This document shows positions 8,647 to 15,372 of a stretch of 15,844 bases of DNA, in pieces. The notes under the pieces were generated by a model, which made no database searches, was not told where the DNA came from, and saw only the letters and a program-made list of their open reading frames with translations. Made by a program: the position numbers and the translations under genes. Source of the stretch: Bacteroidota bacterium (GTDB lineage: Bacteria > Bacteroidota > Bacteroidia > Flavobacteriales > Flavobacteriaceae); assembly GCA_023390775.1 (NCBI GenBank), contig JAEWCF010000038.1:1-15844 (forward strand), written 5' to 3'. Numbering within the stretch: position 1 is the first letter of the stretch; each line of letters begins with the position of its first letter.

Positions 8647-10577
8647 CCTTTTGTGATTTTAAAAAGGTGAAATGGCAGGGCCGGATGGAGTTCGACAAAA
8701 TTCCATTCCTTGTCCCACAGATAGCTGTTGCCGGTGATCTCGTCGAAAACTTTTACGGGACCATGGCCGATATGCTCAACCGGTAGCCTTACCATGCACT
8801 GGCGCGGATAGTAAGGGTCGAGCGAGGCGATGAGCAAGGTTTCGTCGGTTCGGGCGTCGTCAAATTTATAATAGGCGATCACCTGGTCGTTGTCGGCATC
8901 GCAAAACTCGATGTTGTTGGTTTGCCGGAGCGACGCGTGTTTATGCCTCGAATGGTTGATCTTTGTGATGATCGCGGTGAGTTTGTTCTGCTTCTCCCAA
9001 TCCCAGTGCCTGACCTCATATTTCTCCGAATCGAGGTATTCCTCCTTGCCGGGAAGCGCGTCGGCCGCCATGAACTCGAAAACGGGCCCGTAAATGCCCA
9101 CATTCGAACTCAGGGTCGCCGCCAGGAAATACCGTTGCAGATGGATCGCCTCGTTTCCGCTCTGAAGCGCATAAGGGTTGATATCCGGCGTATTGGGCCA
9201 GAAATTGGGGCGATAATACTCTTTTTGATCGGATTGGGTTAGTTCGTTTACATAATCGATGAGTTCCTGTTTGGAGTTTCGCCAGGTAAAATAAGTATAG
9301 GATTGCGTGAAGCCCTGCCGCGCGAGTTCCTGCATGATTTTGGGTCGCGTGAAGGCTTCCGAAAGAAACAGCACGTCCGGATACTTCTTTTTAATTTCCG
9401 AAATCAGCCAACCCCAAAAATAGAACGGCTTGGTGTGCGGATTGTCCACCCTGAACACCCGGATCGCGCACTCTCGCACCCAGAACATGGCCACATCCAA
9501 AAGTTCCTTCCAGAGGTTGTGCCAGTCGTCGGTTTCGAAATAGATGGGCAGGATGTCCTGATACTTTTTGGGCGGGTTCTCGGCATATTGAACGGTTCCG
9601 TCGGGCCTCCACTTAAACCATTGCGGATACTCCTTCACATACGGATGATCGGGAGCGGCCTGCAGCGCAAAGTCCATGGCGATCTCGATGCCCGCCGCTT
9701 TGGCTTTCCTGACAAGCGACTTGAAGTCATCGATTGTACCCAGCTCAGGATGAATGGCTTTGTGCCCGCCATGTCTCGAACCGATGCCCCATGGCGAACC
9801 CACGTCTCCCTCTTGGGCGGACGTGGCATTATTCCGGCCCTTGCGGTTCACCTCCCCTATGGGATGCACCGGCGGAAAATACAAGGTATCGAAACCCATT
9901 GCGGCGATGCGCGGCAGCAGTTTCTCACAATCCTTGAAGGTGCCGTGCTTTCCCTGGGTCCTTGATGCCGACCGCGGAAAGAATTCATACCAGGTGCTGA
10001 ACAACGCCTTTTGCCGGTCTACATAAACGCGGTATTCCGGGGACCGGTTCTCGATCAGGCGCTGCGGATAGCGGGCCAGGACTTCATGCAGGCGGTCCGA
10101 AGTTGCCTCGGCCACCGCATCATCATATGCCTTGGCCGATTTGAAGGAGTCTTGAACGCTTTCAAGGTATTTTTTGTCCTCTGCCGATGCCGTTTTCAGG
10201 ATTTCGGCGACATACTGGGCGCCCTCAAGCAATTCCGAGGCGACGTTTTGCCCGGCCTCGATCTTTCGGCGGGTGCCGTGCTGCCAGTTGAGCGCATAGT
10301 CAACCCATCCTTCAACCAAATACGTGTAATAGCCCTGTTTATCAACGTTAAAAGTTCCGGACCACGAATCGTTCCCGACGTCCTTCATTGGCGCCTCAAA
10401 CCATTGCTTTTCAGATTCATGACGATACAGGATGCGGCATCGGATGATGTCGTGGCCATCTGCCAGGACATCGGCGGTCACCGTCACCGATTGGCCTACC
10501 ACGCGTTTGATAAAATAGGCGCCCCCTTCCAATTGCGGAGAGACATTTTGGACGACAATACGCGTCTGGTTCTGCAT
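8643..10577 (-). CDS. glgE: Alpha-1,4-glucan:maltose-1-phosphate maltosyltransferase GlgE
   Basis: Extends alpha-1,4-glucan by maltosyl units taken from maltose-1-phosphate, releasing phosphate. I take the ATG at 10577 (644 aa) as the start; a TTG three codons upstream could also be read but is less likely. An N-terminal beta domain (DUF3416-like, to about 115) and a helical stretch precede the GH13 barrel. The nucleophile is Asp378 in RVDNPHTKP and the acid/base is Glu407 in LSEAFTRP. The ENPPKKYQDI segment near 333-342 and the PPVHPIGE segment near 235-242 are typical of GlgE rather than of alpha-amylases. It is the first gene of the minus-strand block and overlaps mak by 4 bases, matching their consecutive steps. 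Its upstream region (10578-10651) is shared with the divergent hydrolase gene. Confidence 0.96.
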   Translation of the reverse strand: MQNQTRIVVQNVSPQLEGGAYFIKRVVGQSVTVTADVLADGHDIIRCRILYRHESEKQWFEAPMKDVGNDSWSGTFNVDKQGYYTYLVEGWVDYALNWQHGTRRKIEAGQNVASELLEGAQYVAEILKTASAEDKKYLESVQDSFKSAKAYDDAVAEATSDRLHEVLARYPQRLIENRSPEYRVYVDRQKALFSTWYEFFPRSASRTQGKHGTFKDCEKLLPRIAAMGFDTLYFPPVHPIGEVNRKGRNNATSAQEGDVGSPWGIGSRHGGHKAIHPELGTIDDFKSLVRKAKAAGIEIAMDFALQAAPDHPYVKEYPQWFKWRPDGTVQYAENPPKKYQDILPIYFETDDWHNLWKELLDVAMFWVRECAIRVFRVDNPHTKPFYFWGWLISEIKKKYPDVLFLSEAFTRPKIMQELARQGFTQSYTYFTWRNSKQELIDYVNELTQSDQKEYYRPNFWPNTPDINPYALQSGNEAIHLQRYFLAATLSSNVGIYGPVFEFMAADALPGKEEYLDSEKYEVRHWDWEKQNKLTAIITKINHSRHKHASLRQTNNIEFCDADNDQVIAYYKFDDARTDETLLIASLDPYYPRQCMVRLPVEHIGHGPVKVFDEITGNSYLWDKEWNFVELHPALPFHLFKITKG

Positions 10578-10614
10578 TTTAAGCAATTTTTAAGAATTCT
10601 AAATTTAATAAAAA

Positions 10615-10645
10615 TTGCACAATGCGATACCTTGCGGTAAATTTT
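10615..10645 (+). promoter_or_regulatory. Possible promoter for the hydrolase-msrB-msrB-nth operon
   Basis: TTG at 10615-10617 is followed after 20 bases by TAAATTTT at 10638-10645, seven of eight matches to TAnnTTTG with ideal spacing. The -7 box ends only six bases before the ATG at 10652, so the transcript would be leaderless or nearly so. The 74-base divergent gap must also hold the glgE promoter. On the minus strand I see only a TAAATTTA box without a well-placed TTG. Confidence 0.45.
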
Positions 10646-10651
10646 AGCTAA

Positions 10652-11518
10652 ATGTCAAAGAATCGCGCAAAACCGCACCGCTCTTTGAAAATTCCCAAAG
10701 CAATCTTACTGCTCGCCTCAATTTTGCAGGTTTTGTCGCCCAGGCTTGCCATGCGGTTCGCGGCCAGGCTTTTCACCACGCCGATTCGCCACGCCACGCC
10801 AAGGCGGGAACTGGCCATGGAACGGGAATCGGTACAGGAAAAGTTTCGGGTAGAGGCGCTCAGGACCGAAATCCAGGTGTATCGTTACGGAAAGGGCCCC
10901 GCAGTTCTGCTGGTCCACGGTTGGTCCGGCCGCGGGACCCAACTTGTAAAATTCGCCGAGGCCCTGGCAAATGAGGGCTTCTCGACCATCAGTTTCGACG
11001 CGCCCGCCCACGGGAAATCGGCGGGAAAAACGGCGATCATGCCGCAATTTATCGCCTGTGTGATGGAACTTGAAAAAAAGTACGGCCCGTTTGAGGCCGC
11101 GATCGGCCATTCGTTGGGCGGGATGACGCTGCTCAACGCGGCGCGGTTGGGGTTGAAGGTCAAGAGCCTGGTGGTGATCGGGAGCGGCGATATCATCAAG
11201 GACATCATCGACGAATTTGTCCGTCTTCTCAGGCTCAAGCCCCGAATTGCCGACCTGATGCGACTTCACTTTGAAAAATCATCCCCCGAAACCATGGACA
11301 GCTATTCCTCGTATAAAGCTGCATCGGCAATAGAGCTTCCCGTGCTGGTCATCCACGATGAGAATGATCGGGAAGTGCACGTGAATTGCGCGCGCCACAT
11401 CGCGTCCCATCTGAAAAATGGTGACCTGATGCTCACAAAAGGCCTCGGCCACCGCAAGATTTTGGGCAATGCCGCCGTTATCGAAAGATCGGTGCAACAC
11501 ATTAAAAGCAACCTATGA
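10652..11518 (+). CDS. Alpha/beta hydrolase of unknown substrate
   Basis: A serine hydrolase of the alpha/beta fold, 288 aa. The oxyanion loop is HGWSG at 89-93, the nucleophile Ser154 is in GHSLGG (152-157), the acid is probably Asp239 in DENDREV, and the base is His267 in GLGHRKI. The triad is complete. Residues 1-60 are basic and partly hydrophobic (IPKAILLLASILQVLSP), which could be a membrane-associating helix; no clear signal peptidase site follows it. The stop overlaps the ATG of the next msrB gene (ATGA at 11515-11518), so it is the first gene of an operon with methionine sulfoxide reductases and a DNA glycosylase. That context hints at stress response, but the substrate (ester, lipid, peptide) cannot be named. 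Confidence 0.88.
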   Translation: MSKNRAKPHRSLKIPKAILLLASILQVLSPRLAMRFAARLFTTPIRHATPRRELAMERESVQEKFRVEALRTEIQVYRYGKGPAVLLVHGWSGRGTQLVKFAEALANEGFSTISFDAPAHGKSAGKTAIMPQFIACVMELEKKYGPFEAAIGHSLGGMTLLNAARLGLKVKSLVVIGSGDIIKDIIDEFVRLLRLKPRIADLMRLHFEKSSPETMDSYSSYKAASAIELPVLVIHDENDREVHVNCARHIASHLKNGDLMLTKGLGHRKILGNAAVIERSVQHIKSNL

Positions 11519-11994
11519 AATTCCTCGTCGCATTATTCGCCCTTGTCAACCTGTCGGCATGCCAGGGCCAGCCAGAAATCAAACCTTCTTCCAACCCCCC
11601 CCTCACGGTCGTCAGGACCGATGCCGAATGGAAACGGACCCTGACCGCCGAGGAATACCATGTCCTGCGCGAAAAGGGAACGGAGCGGCCCTTCACGGGG
11701 GAATACGACGATCACTTTGAAAAGGGCCATTATGCGTGCAGGGCATGCGGCCAAAAGCTGTTTGAATCCCAAAACAAGTTTGCGTCCGGCTGCGGCTGGC
11801 CATCATTTGACCAGGCGATCCGGGGAACGGTCAATTACACCGCCGACTCCTCGCTTGGCATGGAGCGCATTGAAGTTACCTGCAGCTCGTGCGGCGGGCA
11901 CCTCGGGCATGTATTTGACGATGGGCCAAAAAAGACTACCGGTCAGCGGTACTGCATGAATTCGGTATCGCTCAAATTCGTCCCCGAAGAGTGA
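11515..11994 (+). CDS. msrB: Lipoprotein peptide-methionine (R)-S-oxide reductase MsrB
   Basis: Reduces methionine-R-sulfoxide in damaged proteins. The protein has 159 aa: a lipoprotein signal (MKFLVALFALVNLSAC, lipobox LSAC with Cys16) followed by a complete SelR domain (about 35-157). The structural zinc site is formed by Cys75/Cys78 and Cys123/Cys126. The catalytic Cys147 lies in RYCMNS and the resolving Cys93 in SGCGWPSF. The signal places it outside the cytoplasm, facing the periplasm, so it would need a periplasmic thiol electron donor, which is not encoded here. It is translationally coupled to the hydrolase (ATGA). A second, cytosolic MsrB follows after 157 bases; the pair may repair the same damage in two compartments. 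Confidence 0.95.
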   Translation: MKFLVALFALVNLSACQGQPEIKPSSNPPLTVVRTDAEWKRTLTAEEYHVLREKGTERPFTGEYDDHFEKGHYACRACGQKLFESQNKFASGCGWPSFDQAIRGTVNYTADSSLGMERIEVTCSSCGGHLGHVFDDGPKKTTGQRYCMNSVSLKFVPEE

Positions 11995-11997
11995 TTT

Positions 11998-12119
11998 GGG
12001 CGTGTCCCGCGCGGATGGATCTCCAGGCAATGTGAAGATCGCGAACGCGGGCCGCGCTGTCCGCTTCAAGTCCTCGCCAAAGCTGCGGGCTTTCCGCTGC
12101 CATCGCTCACGCGGGCTTC
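11998..12119 (+). repeat. Structured intergenic repeat element (flavobacterial REP-like / possibly Flavo-1 motif)
   Basis: The gap between the two msrB genes holds a GC-rich block unlike simple spacer DNA. It can fold with closing ends GCGTG (12000-12004) and CACGC (12108-12112). One inner stem pairs CCCGCG (12006-12011) with CGCGGG (12046-12051). A second pairs AAGTCC (about 12068-12073) with GGGCTT (about 12087-12092), including a G-T pair. Word patterns such as GGGCGTGTCCC, GGCTGTCCGCT-like and GCTGCCATC..CTCACGCGGG recur, from memory, between genes in Flavobacterium genomes. It may be transcribed inside the operon mRNA. Whether it equals the Rfam Flavo-1 motif is a guess that a covariance search would settle. 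Strand is arbitrary. Confidence 0.6.
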
Positions 12120-12151
12120 CGGTTAATTTTTGTAACTTGAAATAAAAAATC

Positions 12152-12541
12152 ATGAAATACGCCATAGAAAGATCGGAGGAGGAGTGGAAACAGCTCCTCG
12201 GCCCTGAAAAGTACCGCATCCTGCGCGGCAAGGGAACCGAATTCGCGCATTCCGGCGCATATAACCTTCACTTCGACAAGGGAACGTACGTTTGCGGGGC
12301 GTGCGGTGAACCGCTCTTTGAAAGCGATTCAAAATTCAACTCGCACTGTGGATGGCCGTCTTTTGATGAATCGATACCCGGAAAAGTCGAATATGCAAAA
12401 GATACCTCGCATGGCATGTTGCGCACCGAAATCCTCTGTGCCACCTGCGGCAGCCATCTTGGACACGTCTTCGACGACGGCCCCACGCCCACCGGCCAAC
12501 GGTATTGCGTCAACAGCCTCTCAATCGACTTCAAAAAATGA
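12152..12541 (+). CDS. msrB: Cytoplasmic peptide-methionine (R)-S-oxide reductase MsrB
   Basis: A 129-aa SelR protein with no signal peptide, expected to repair methionine-R-sulfoxide in cytosolic proteins using thioredoxin. Zinc ligands are Cys48/Cys51 and Cys96/Cys99, the catalytic Cys119 is in RYCVNS, and the resolving Cys66 is in SHCGWPSF. All key residues are present. It is clearly related to the lipoprotein MsrB just upstream (shared GCGWPSFD/HCGWPSFD, HLGHVFDDGP and GQRYC blocks) but diverged well beyond a recent duplication. The stop overlaps the ATG of the glycosylase gene (ATGA at 12538-12541). An AT-rich stretch at 12122-12151 precedes the ATG but gives no convincing promoter, so read-through from the upstream genes is likely. 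Confidence 0.95.
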   Translation: MKYAIERSEEEWKQLLGPEKYRILRGKGTEFAHSGAYNLHFDKGTYVCGACGEPLFESDSKFNSHCGWPSFDESIPGKVEYAKDTSHGMLRTEILCATCGSHLGHVFDDGPTPTGQRYCVNSLSIDFKK

Positions 12542-13188
12542 TTACCTCCGAATGGGAAAAGCCGTTTAGGAAGTTGATCAAAAAGTACGGCAACCGCGCT
12601 CATCCGCTCGAATACGGCAACATTTACCAGCTTTTGGTCATGGTAGTCCTTTCGGCTCAGGATTCCGATGCCAACATCAACCGCGTTGCTCCTGCCCTTT
12701 TTGAACAATTCCCCAATATGGAATCACTTGCGGCGTCAAATGCCGATGCGGTCATTCCTTTTGTTTCCAAGGTCCGGGGACACTGCAAGAAAGTCGCCTG
12801 GCTGCTGGACATCGCATCGACGGTCAAATCAGATGCCGGCATTCCGCTCGATATGGATGGTTTGGTCAAATTAAAGGGTATAGGCCGAAAATCGGCTAAT
12901 GTGATTATGCGCGAAGCCGGCGCCAAACCACAGGGAATAATGGTGGACCTGCACGTGCTGCGCGTGATCGCCCGCGTGGGAATTTCGTCTGCCGAAACCG
13001 GAGACAAAATGGAACAGGACCTGATGGATTCCTTCCCGAAATCCATGTGGAAGGATCTCGGAATGTCGGTGTCCTATCTGGGACGCGAAATCTGCAGGCC
13101 CACAAACCCCCATCACGACGAATGCGTGATGAACAAGGTTTGCTGTTTCTGCCTTGAAAAATCGCAGGCTATTCGCCCATCGACTTGA
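12538..13188 (+). CDS. Endonuclease III-like DNA glycosylase with altered cluster motif
   Basis: A helix-hairpin-helix base-excision glycosylase related to Nth, 216 aa from the ATG that overlaps msrB; an in-frame ATG 33 bases upstream lies inside msrB and is less likely. The LSAQDSDANIN segment (38-48) matches the Nth substrate-pocket region. The hairpin LKGIGRKSANV (112-122) carries the catalytic Lys118, and Asp137 in VDLHV is the catalytic acid, so a bifunctional glycosylase/AP lyase is predicted. The C-terminal iron-sulfur motif reads C186-X6-H193-X2-C196-X5-C202 instead of four cysteines, with two further Cys at 203 and 205. Thus either His is a ligand, the cluster is rearranged, or it is lost. 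The gene's last 20 bases overlap the convergent T9SS-protein gene. It is probably a Bacteroidota Nth subfamily rather than the main Nth of the cell. Confidence 0.9.
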   Translation: MITSEWEKPFRKLIKKYGNRAHPLEYGNIYQLLVMVVLSAQDSDANINRVAPALFEQFPNMESLAASNADAVIPFVSKVRGHCKKVAWLLDIASTVKSDAGIPLDMDGLVKLKGIGRKSANVIMREAGAKPQGIMVDLHVLRVIARVGISSAETGDKMEQDLMDSFPKSMWKDLGMSVSYLGREICRPTNPHHDECVMNKVCCFCLEKSQAIRPST

Positions 13189-14680
13189 TGATCGAAGTTC
13201 CGCTTGCCGTGGTGATCCTGATAAAGTACAGCTGTCCGGTCACCGGCGTAAACCCCGATTGGAATTCGTACAGCCCTTGCGGGGAAACCTCGCCGGTTTT
13301 TTCGCTCATCAGCCTGCCAAGCACGTCATAGACCTGGATTTTGACGCTGCCCTGATAACTGTCGGTGAATGAAATGTTGATCTTGTCCTTAAAAGGATTC
13401 GGCGATGCAAGCACATTGATTGCAGATGCGCGGCCGTCGTTCATCGGGCATTCGGACTGATTCAATTCCTCAAGAGAGGAAGCCAGGGAATTGACGGTGT
13501 TGCCGTTTGATGCAAAGGCCTGGTTTACGGCCGTAACCAACGACTGCACCGAATGACCGTAGGGCAATGGATAATCCACTTCTTCGCTGCAGATATTGAG
13601 CAATGCCGTAACCGCCTGCCTGGCCAGGTTTTGTGGTCCGTTTCCTTTCAAGCTCAAAACCTGCATCAAATTCTTGTTCTTGAGCGGCTGCGGTACATTA
13701 AAAATAGCCGAAACGTTGGTTGCCGGCGAGTACGCGGTGCACCATTGCGAAGGATTTTCTTTCCAGTAGGCGGCGGCGCAACCTTGGTCGGCAGCAGAAC
13801 AATCCCCGACCGTGATCGTGGCAAAACTTGAATCGTTTCCGCACATGCCGGCTCCGACGGCCATCCGGTAGCGGAAAACGCTGGTAGTTGTCCCCGCGTC
13901 GATGGTAAAAATACCCGTAAGCGGATCAAGCGTTCCACCTGTCCCGGAAATCCTCGTCCAGAGCGGATTGTCCATCTGTTCCCCGCTGATGATATCATGC
14001 AGGTTATAAGTACCGGTCGTTCCGGCGCATACGGTCATTTCACCATCGGCGCCTGCTCCAGGCACCGGCCTCTGGGCACGATAGACATTGAATGTGCAGG
14101 TAAACATACCGCATCCGCCCTGGGTGGTGTAAACAAAGGTGCTGGACGTGGCTTCGCCCGTGCAATCAAATGTTCCGGCGGCCGCATCAAATATGCCACC
14201 CGTTCCGGCTGTCCTGGTCCAGGTTCCGCCTCCCTGCTGCCCGGCGACGGTGAGTAATATTTCTTCATTGAGATTGAACATGGCCGAATCCCCCTGACAG
14301 GAATGTCCGGCACGGTCATCCGAAGCGTCGCCCGTGACGAATGTCAGCGTGACGGTTGAAGTGGCATTGCCGCACGTTGGATCTTCAGAGAAATAGTAGC
14401 TGAACATAAAAATTCCCTGCGTTTGTGCATCGGGTGTGAAGATTCCCAATTCTGCGTCAAAGGCGCCGCCGCTGCCGTACGCGGTCATCCACCATGAACC
14501 GCCCTGGGATTCGCCGGTGATCATATCGGCGATGGCAATGGGCCCGGATGCGCCGCAAATTACCTGCGAACCGCCGGTACCCGCGCATCCGTCAACCGTT
14601 TGGGCAAAGGCGGGAATAGTGATGGAAAAAAGTGAAAGGCAAATTAGAAGGAACTTGCCGCGGAGTAGTTGTGTGTGCAT
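13169..14680 (-). CDS. Secreted repeat protein with T9SS sorting domain
   Basis: A 503-aa protein of unknown function, exported by Sec and then by the type IX system. I choose the ATG at 14680 because a signal peptide follows at once (LLRGKFLLICLSLFSITIPAFA, cut before Gln27); an ATG 39 bases upstream would add a non-signal leader. Three diverged repeats of about 80-90 aa cover roughly 28-115, 124-202 and 212-292. Each holds W-x-[RT]-x(2,3)-G-[ST]-GG-x-[FL]-D, then G-x-F and a Cys pair, suggesting beta-sandwich modules. Next comes a 'YWKENPSQWC...LLNICSEEVDYP' domain (300-412), resembling a YWK-N-P-W domain seen in other secreted bacterial proteins. The C-terminal Por-type sorting domain starts at ASPNPFKDKINISF (425-438) and ends IIKSMGE. 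No enzyme motif is seen; adhesion or surface display is a guess. The 3' end overlaps the glycosylase gene by 20 bases. Confidence 0.9.
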   Translation of the reverse strand: MHTQLLRGKFLLICLSLFSITIPAFAQTVDGCAGTGGSQVICGASGPIAIADMITGESQGGSWWMTAYGSGGAFDAELGIFTPDAQTQGIFMFSYYFSEDPTCGNATSTVTLTFVTGDASDDRAGHSCQGDSAMFNLNEEILLTVAGQQGGGTWTRTAGTGGIFDAAAGTFDCTGEATSSTFVYTTQGGCGMFTCTFNVYRAQRPVPGAGADGEMTVCAGTTGTYNLHDIISGEQMDNPLWTRISGTGGTLDPLTGIFTIDAGTTTSVFRYRMAVGAGMCGNDSSFATITVGDCSAADQGCAAAYWKENPSQWCTAYSPATNVSAIFNVPQPLKNKNLMQVLSLKGNGPQNLARQAVTALLNICSEEVDYPLPYGHSVQSLVTAVNQAFASNGNTVNSLASSLEELNQSECPMNDGRASAINVLASPNPFKDKINISFTDSYQGSVKIQVYDVLGRLMSEKTGEVSPQGLYEFQSGFTPVTGQLYFIRITTASGTSIIKSMGE

Positions 14681-14726
14681 AGTCGTGGTTTTTAGGGCGC
14701 ATGCCCGGGGCGGGAACATGACGGGG

Positions 14727-14756
14727 TAAAATTAGACACACGTTTTTAAGAAGGAA
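14727..14756 (-). promoter_or_regulatory. Possible promoter for the T9SS-protein gene
   Basis: On the minus strand, TTC (plus gaa at 14754-14756) precedes TAATTTTA (plus taaaatta at 14727-14734) by 19 bases. The -7 box matches TAnnTTTG at seven of eight positions, and the -33 triplet is TTC rather than TTG. A start near 14720 would give a leader of about 40 bases to the ATG at 14680, and would nearly exclude the upstream ATG at 14719. The rest of the 14681-14940 gap shows nothing else I can name. Confidence 0.4.
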
Positions 14757-14940
14757 CAGAATACCGTTGACCGACAAAAGAACCCGATAAAATACAGAAT
14801 TTAAGAATCGAAAAGAATGTTTGCCATTGGATTGGTGCGTTTTATTCAAGGAGCGGCCACTTGTTAAATTTCCAACCCGTATTTTGTAATTCGTTTAAGG
14901 GATAGTCACTAAAAATTCAACGAACTTTAAAATAAAAGCC

Positions 14941-15174
14941 ATGATTATTCAACTCAATCCTTCCATTCTGGTCGAAACCCCGCTTGGCACCGGCCACGCA
15001 ATATTTGTCATTGATTACGGCATGCACCAAAACACCTGTTGGATCGTTGCACTGCAAAACAACGGTATCATAAAACACTTTGATTGCAACGACGTCATAC
15101 TTTCAACCAATTACACCTATAGTATCAATTTGCACAAAAACGCGTTTACCGATCGCGAGAAAATGGCATCGTAG
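14941..15174 (+). CDS. Small protein of unknown function (77 aa)
   Basis: I do not recognise this gene with certainty. It encodes 77 aa beginning MIIQLNPSILVETPLGTGHA and then IFVIDYGMHQNTCWIVALQNNG. This looks like a short beta-rich domain with no signal peptide, no membrane segment and no clear catalytic motif. From memory, similar N-terminal segments (a proline/threonine strand, then IDYG...W-V) occur in short proteins of Bacteroidota and their phages, so a phage origin is possible but unproven. It has codon usage and an AT-rich upstream region compatible with a real gene. TTG at 14861-14863 with TATTTTG at 14880-14886 is only a poor promoter match. A perfect 6-bp inverted repeat (CGTCAA, TTGACG at 15178-15192) follows the stop but lacks a T run. 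The gene stands alone between the T9SS gene and the repeat region. Confidence 0.7.
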   Translation: MIIQLNPSILVETPLGTGHAIFVIDYGMHQNTCWIVALQNNGIIKHFDCNDVILSTNYTYSINLHKNAFTDREKMAS

Positions 15175-15189
15175 AATCGTCAATAGTTG

Positions 15190-15230
15190 ACGGTTTACGG
15201 TTTACGGTTTACGGTTTACGGTTTACGGTT
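15190..15230 (+). repeat. Heptamer tandem repeat ACGGTTT, about 5.9 copies
   Basis: Perfect head-to-tail copies of the 7-base unit ACGGTTT fill these 41 bases. It starts 15 bases after the stop of the small gene and touches the inverted repeat at 15178-15192. It is the cleanest of the several 7-base-period repeats before the rRNA operon. Bases 15231-15308 that follow show no gene or repeat I can name. Confidence 0.95.
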
Positions 15231-15308
15231 GTCGTGTCTGGAACTCAGCTTTTGGAGAAGTATTGGGACGGGCACGAATGATTGATAGCGGAGAAGTAAA
15301 AGGTTCTT

Positions 15309-15372
15309 TAGTGGCTATCGGTTAGTGGCTAGTGGCTTGGTGCATTGTGACCTGTGGCTAGTGGCTAGGAGT
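15309..15372 (+). repeat. Degenerate heptamer repeat TAGTGGC
   Basis: Units read in a 7-base frame are TAGTGGC, TATCGGT, TAGTGGC, TAGTGGC and TTGGTGC at 15309-15343. After a short slip come CTGTGGC, TAGTGGC and TAGGAGT at 15352-15372. The last unit runs into the 85-base direct repeat starting at 15365. Confidence 0.85.

Noticed and set aside
14681..14719. Upstream ATG that would lengthen the T9SS protein by 13 residues
   Set aside because: It would place a non-signal leader before a clear signal peptide, and it lies almost on the predicted transcription start.
14592..14849. Minus-strand open frame of 85 codons upstream of the T9SS gene
   Set aside because: It overlaps the start of the T9SS gene in another frame on the same strand, and its sequence resembles no known protein.
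15178..15192. Terminator after the 77-aa gene
   Set aside because: The 6-bp inverted repeat has a 3-base loop but no T run follows it.
15190..15230. Telomere-like repeat marking a chromosome or plasmid end
   Set aside because: The unit resembles plant telomere heptamers only superficially; the sequence continues into an rRNA operon and similar heptamers with other units lie nearby.
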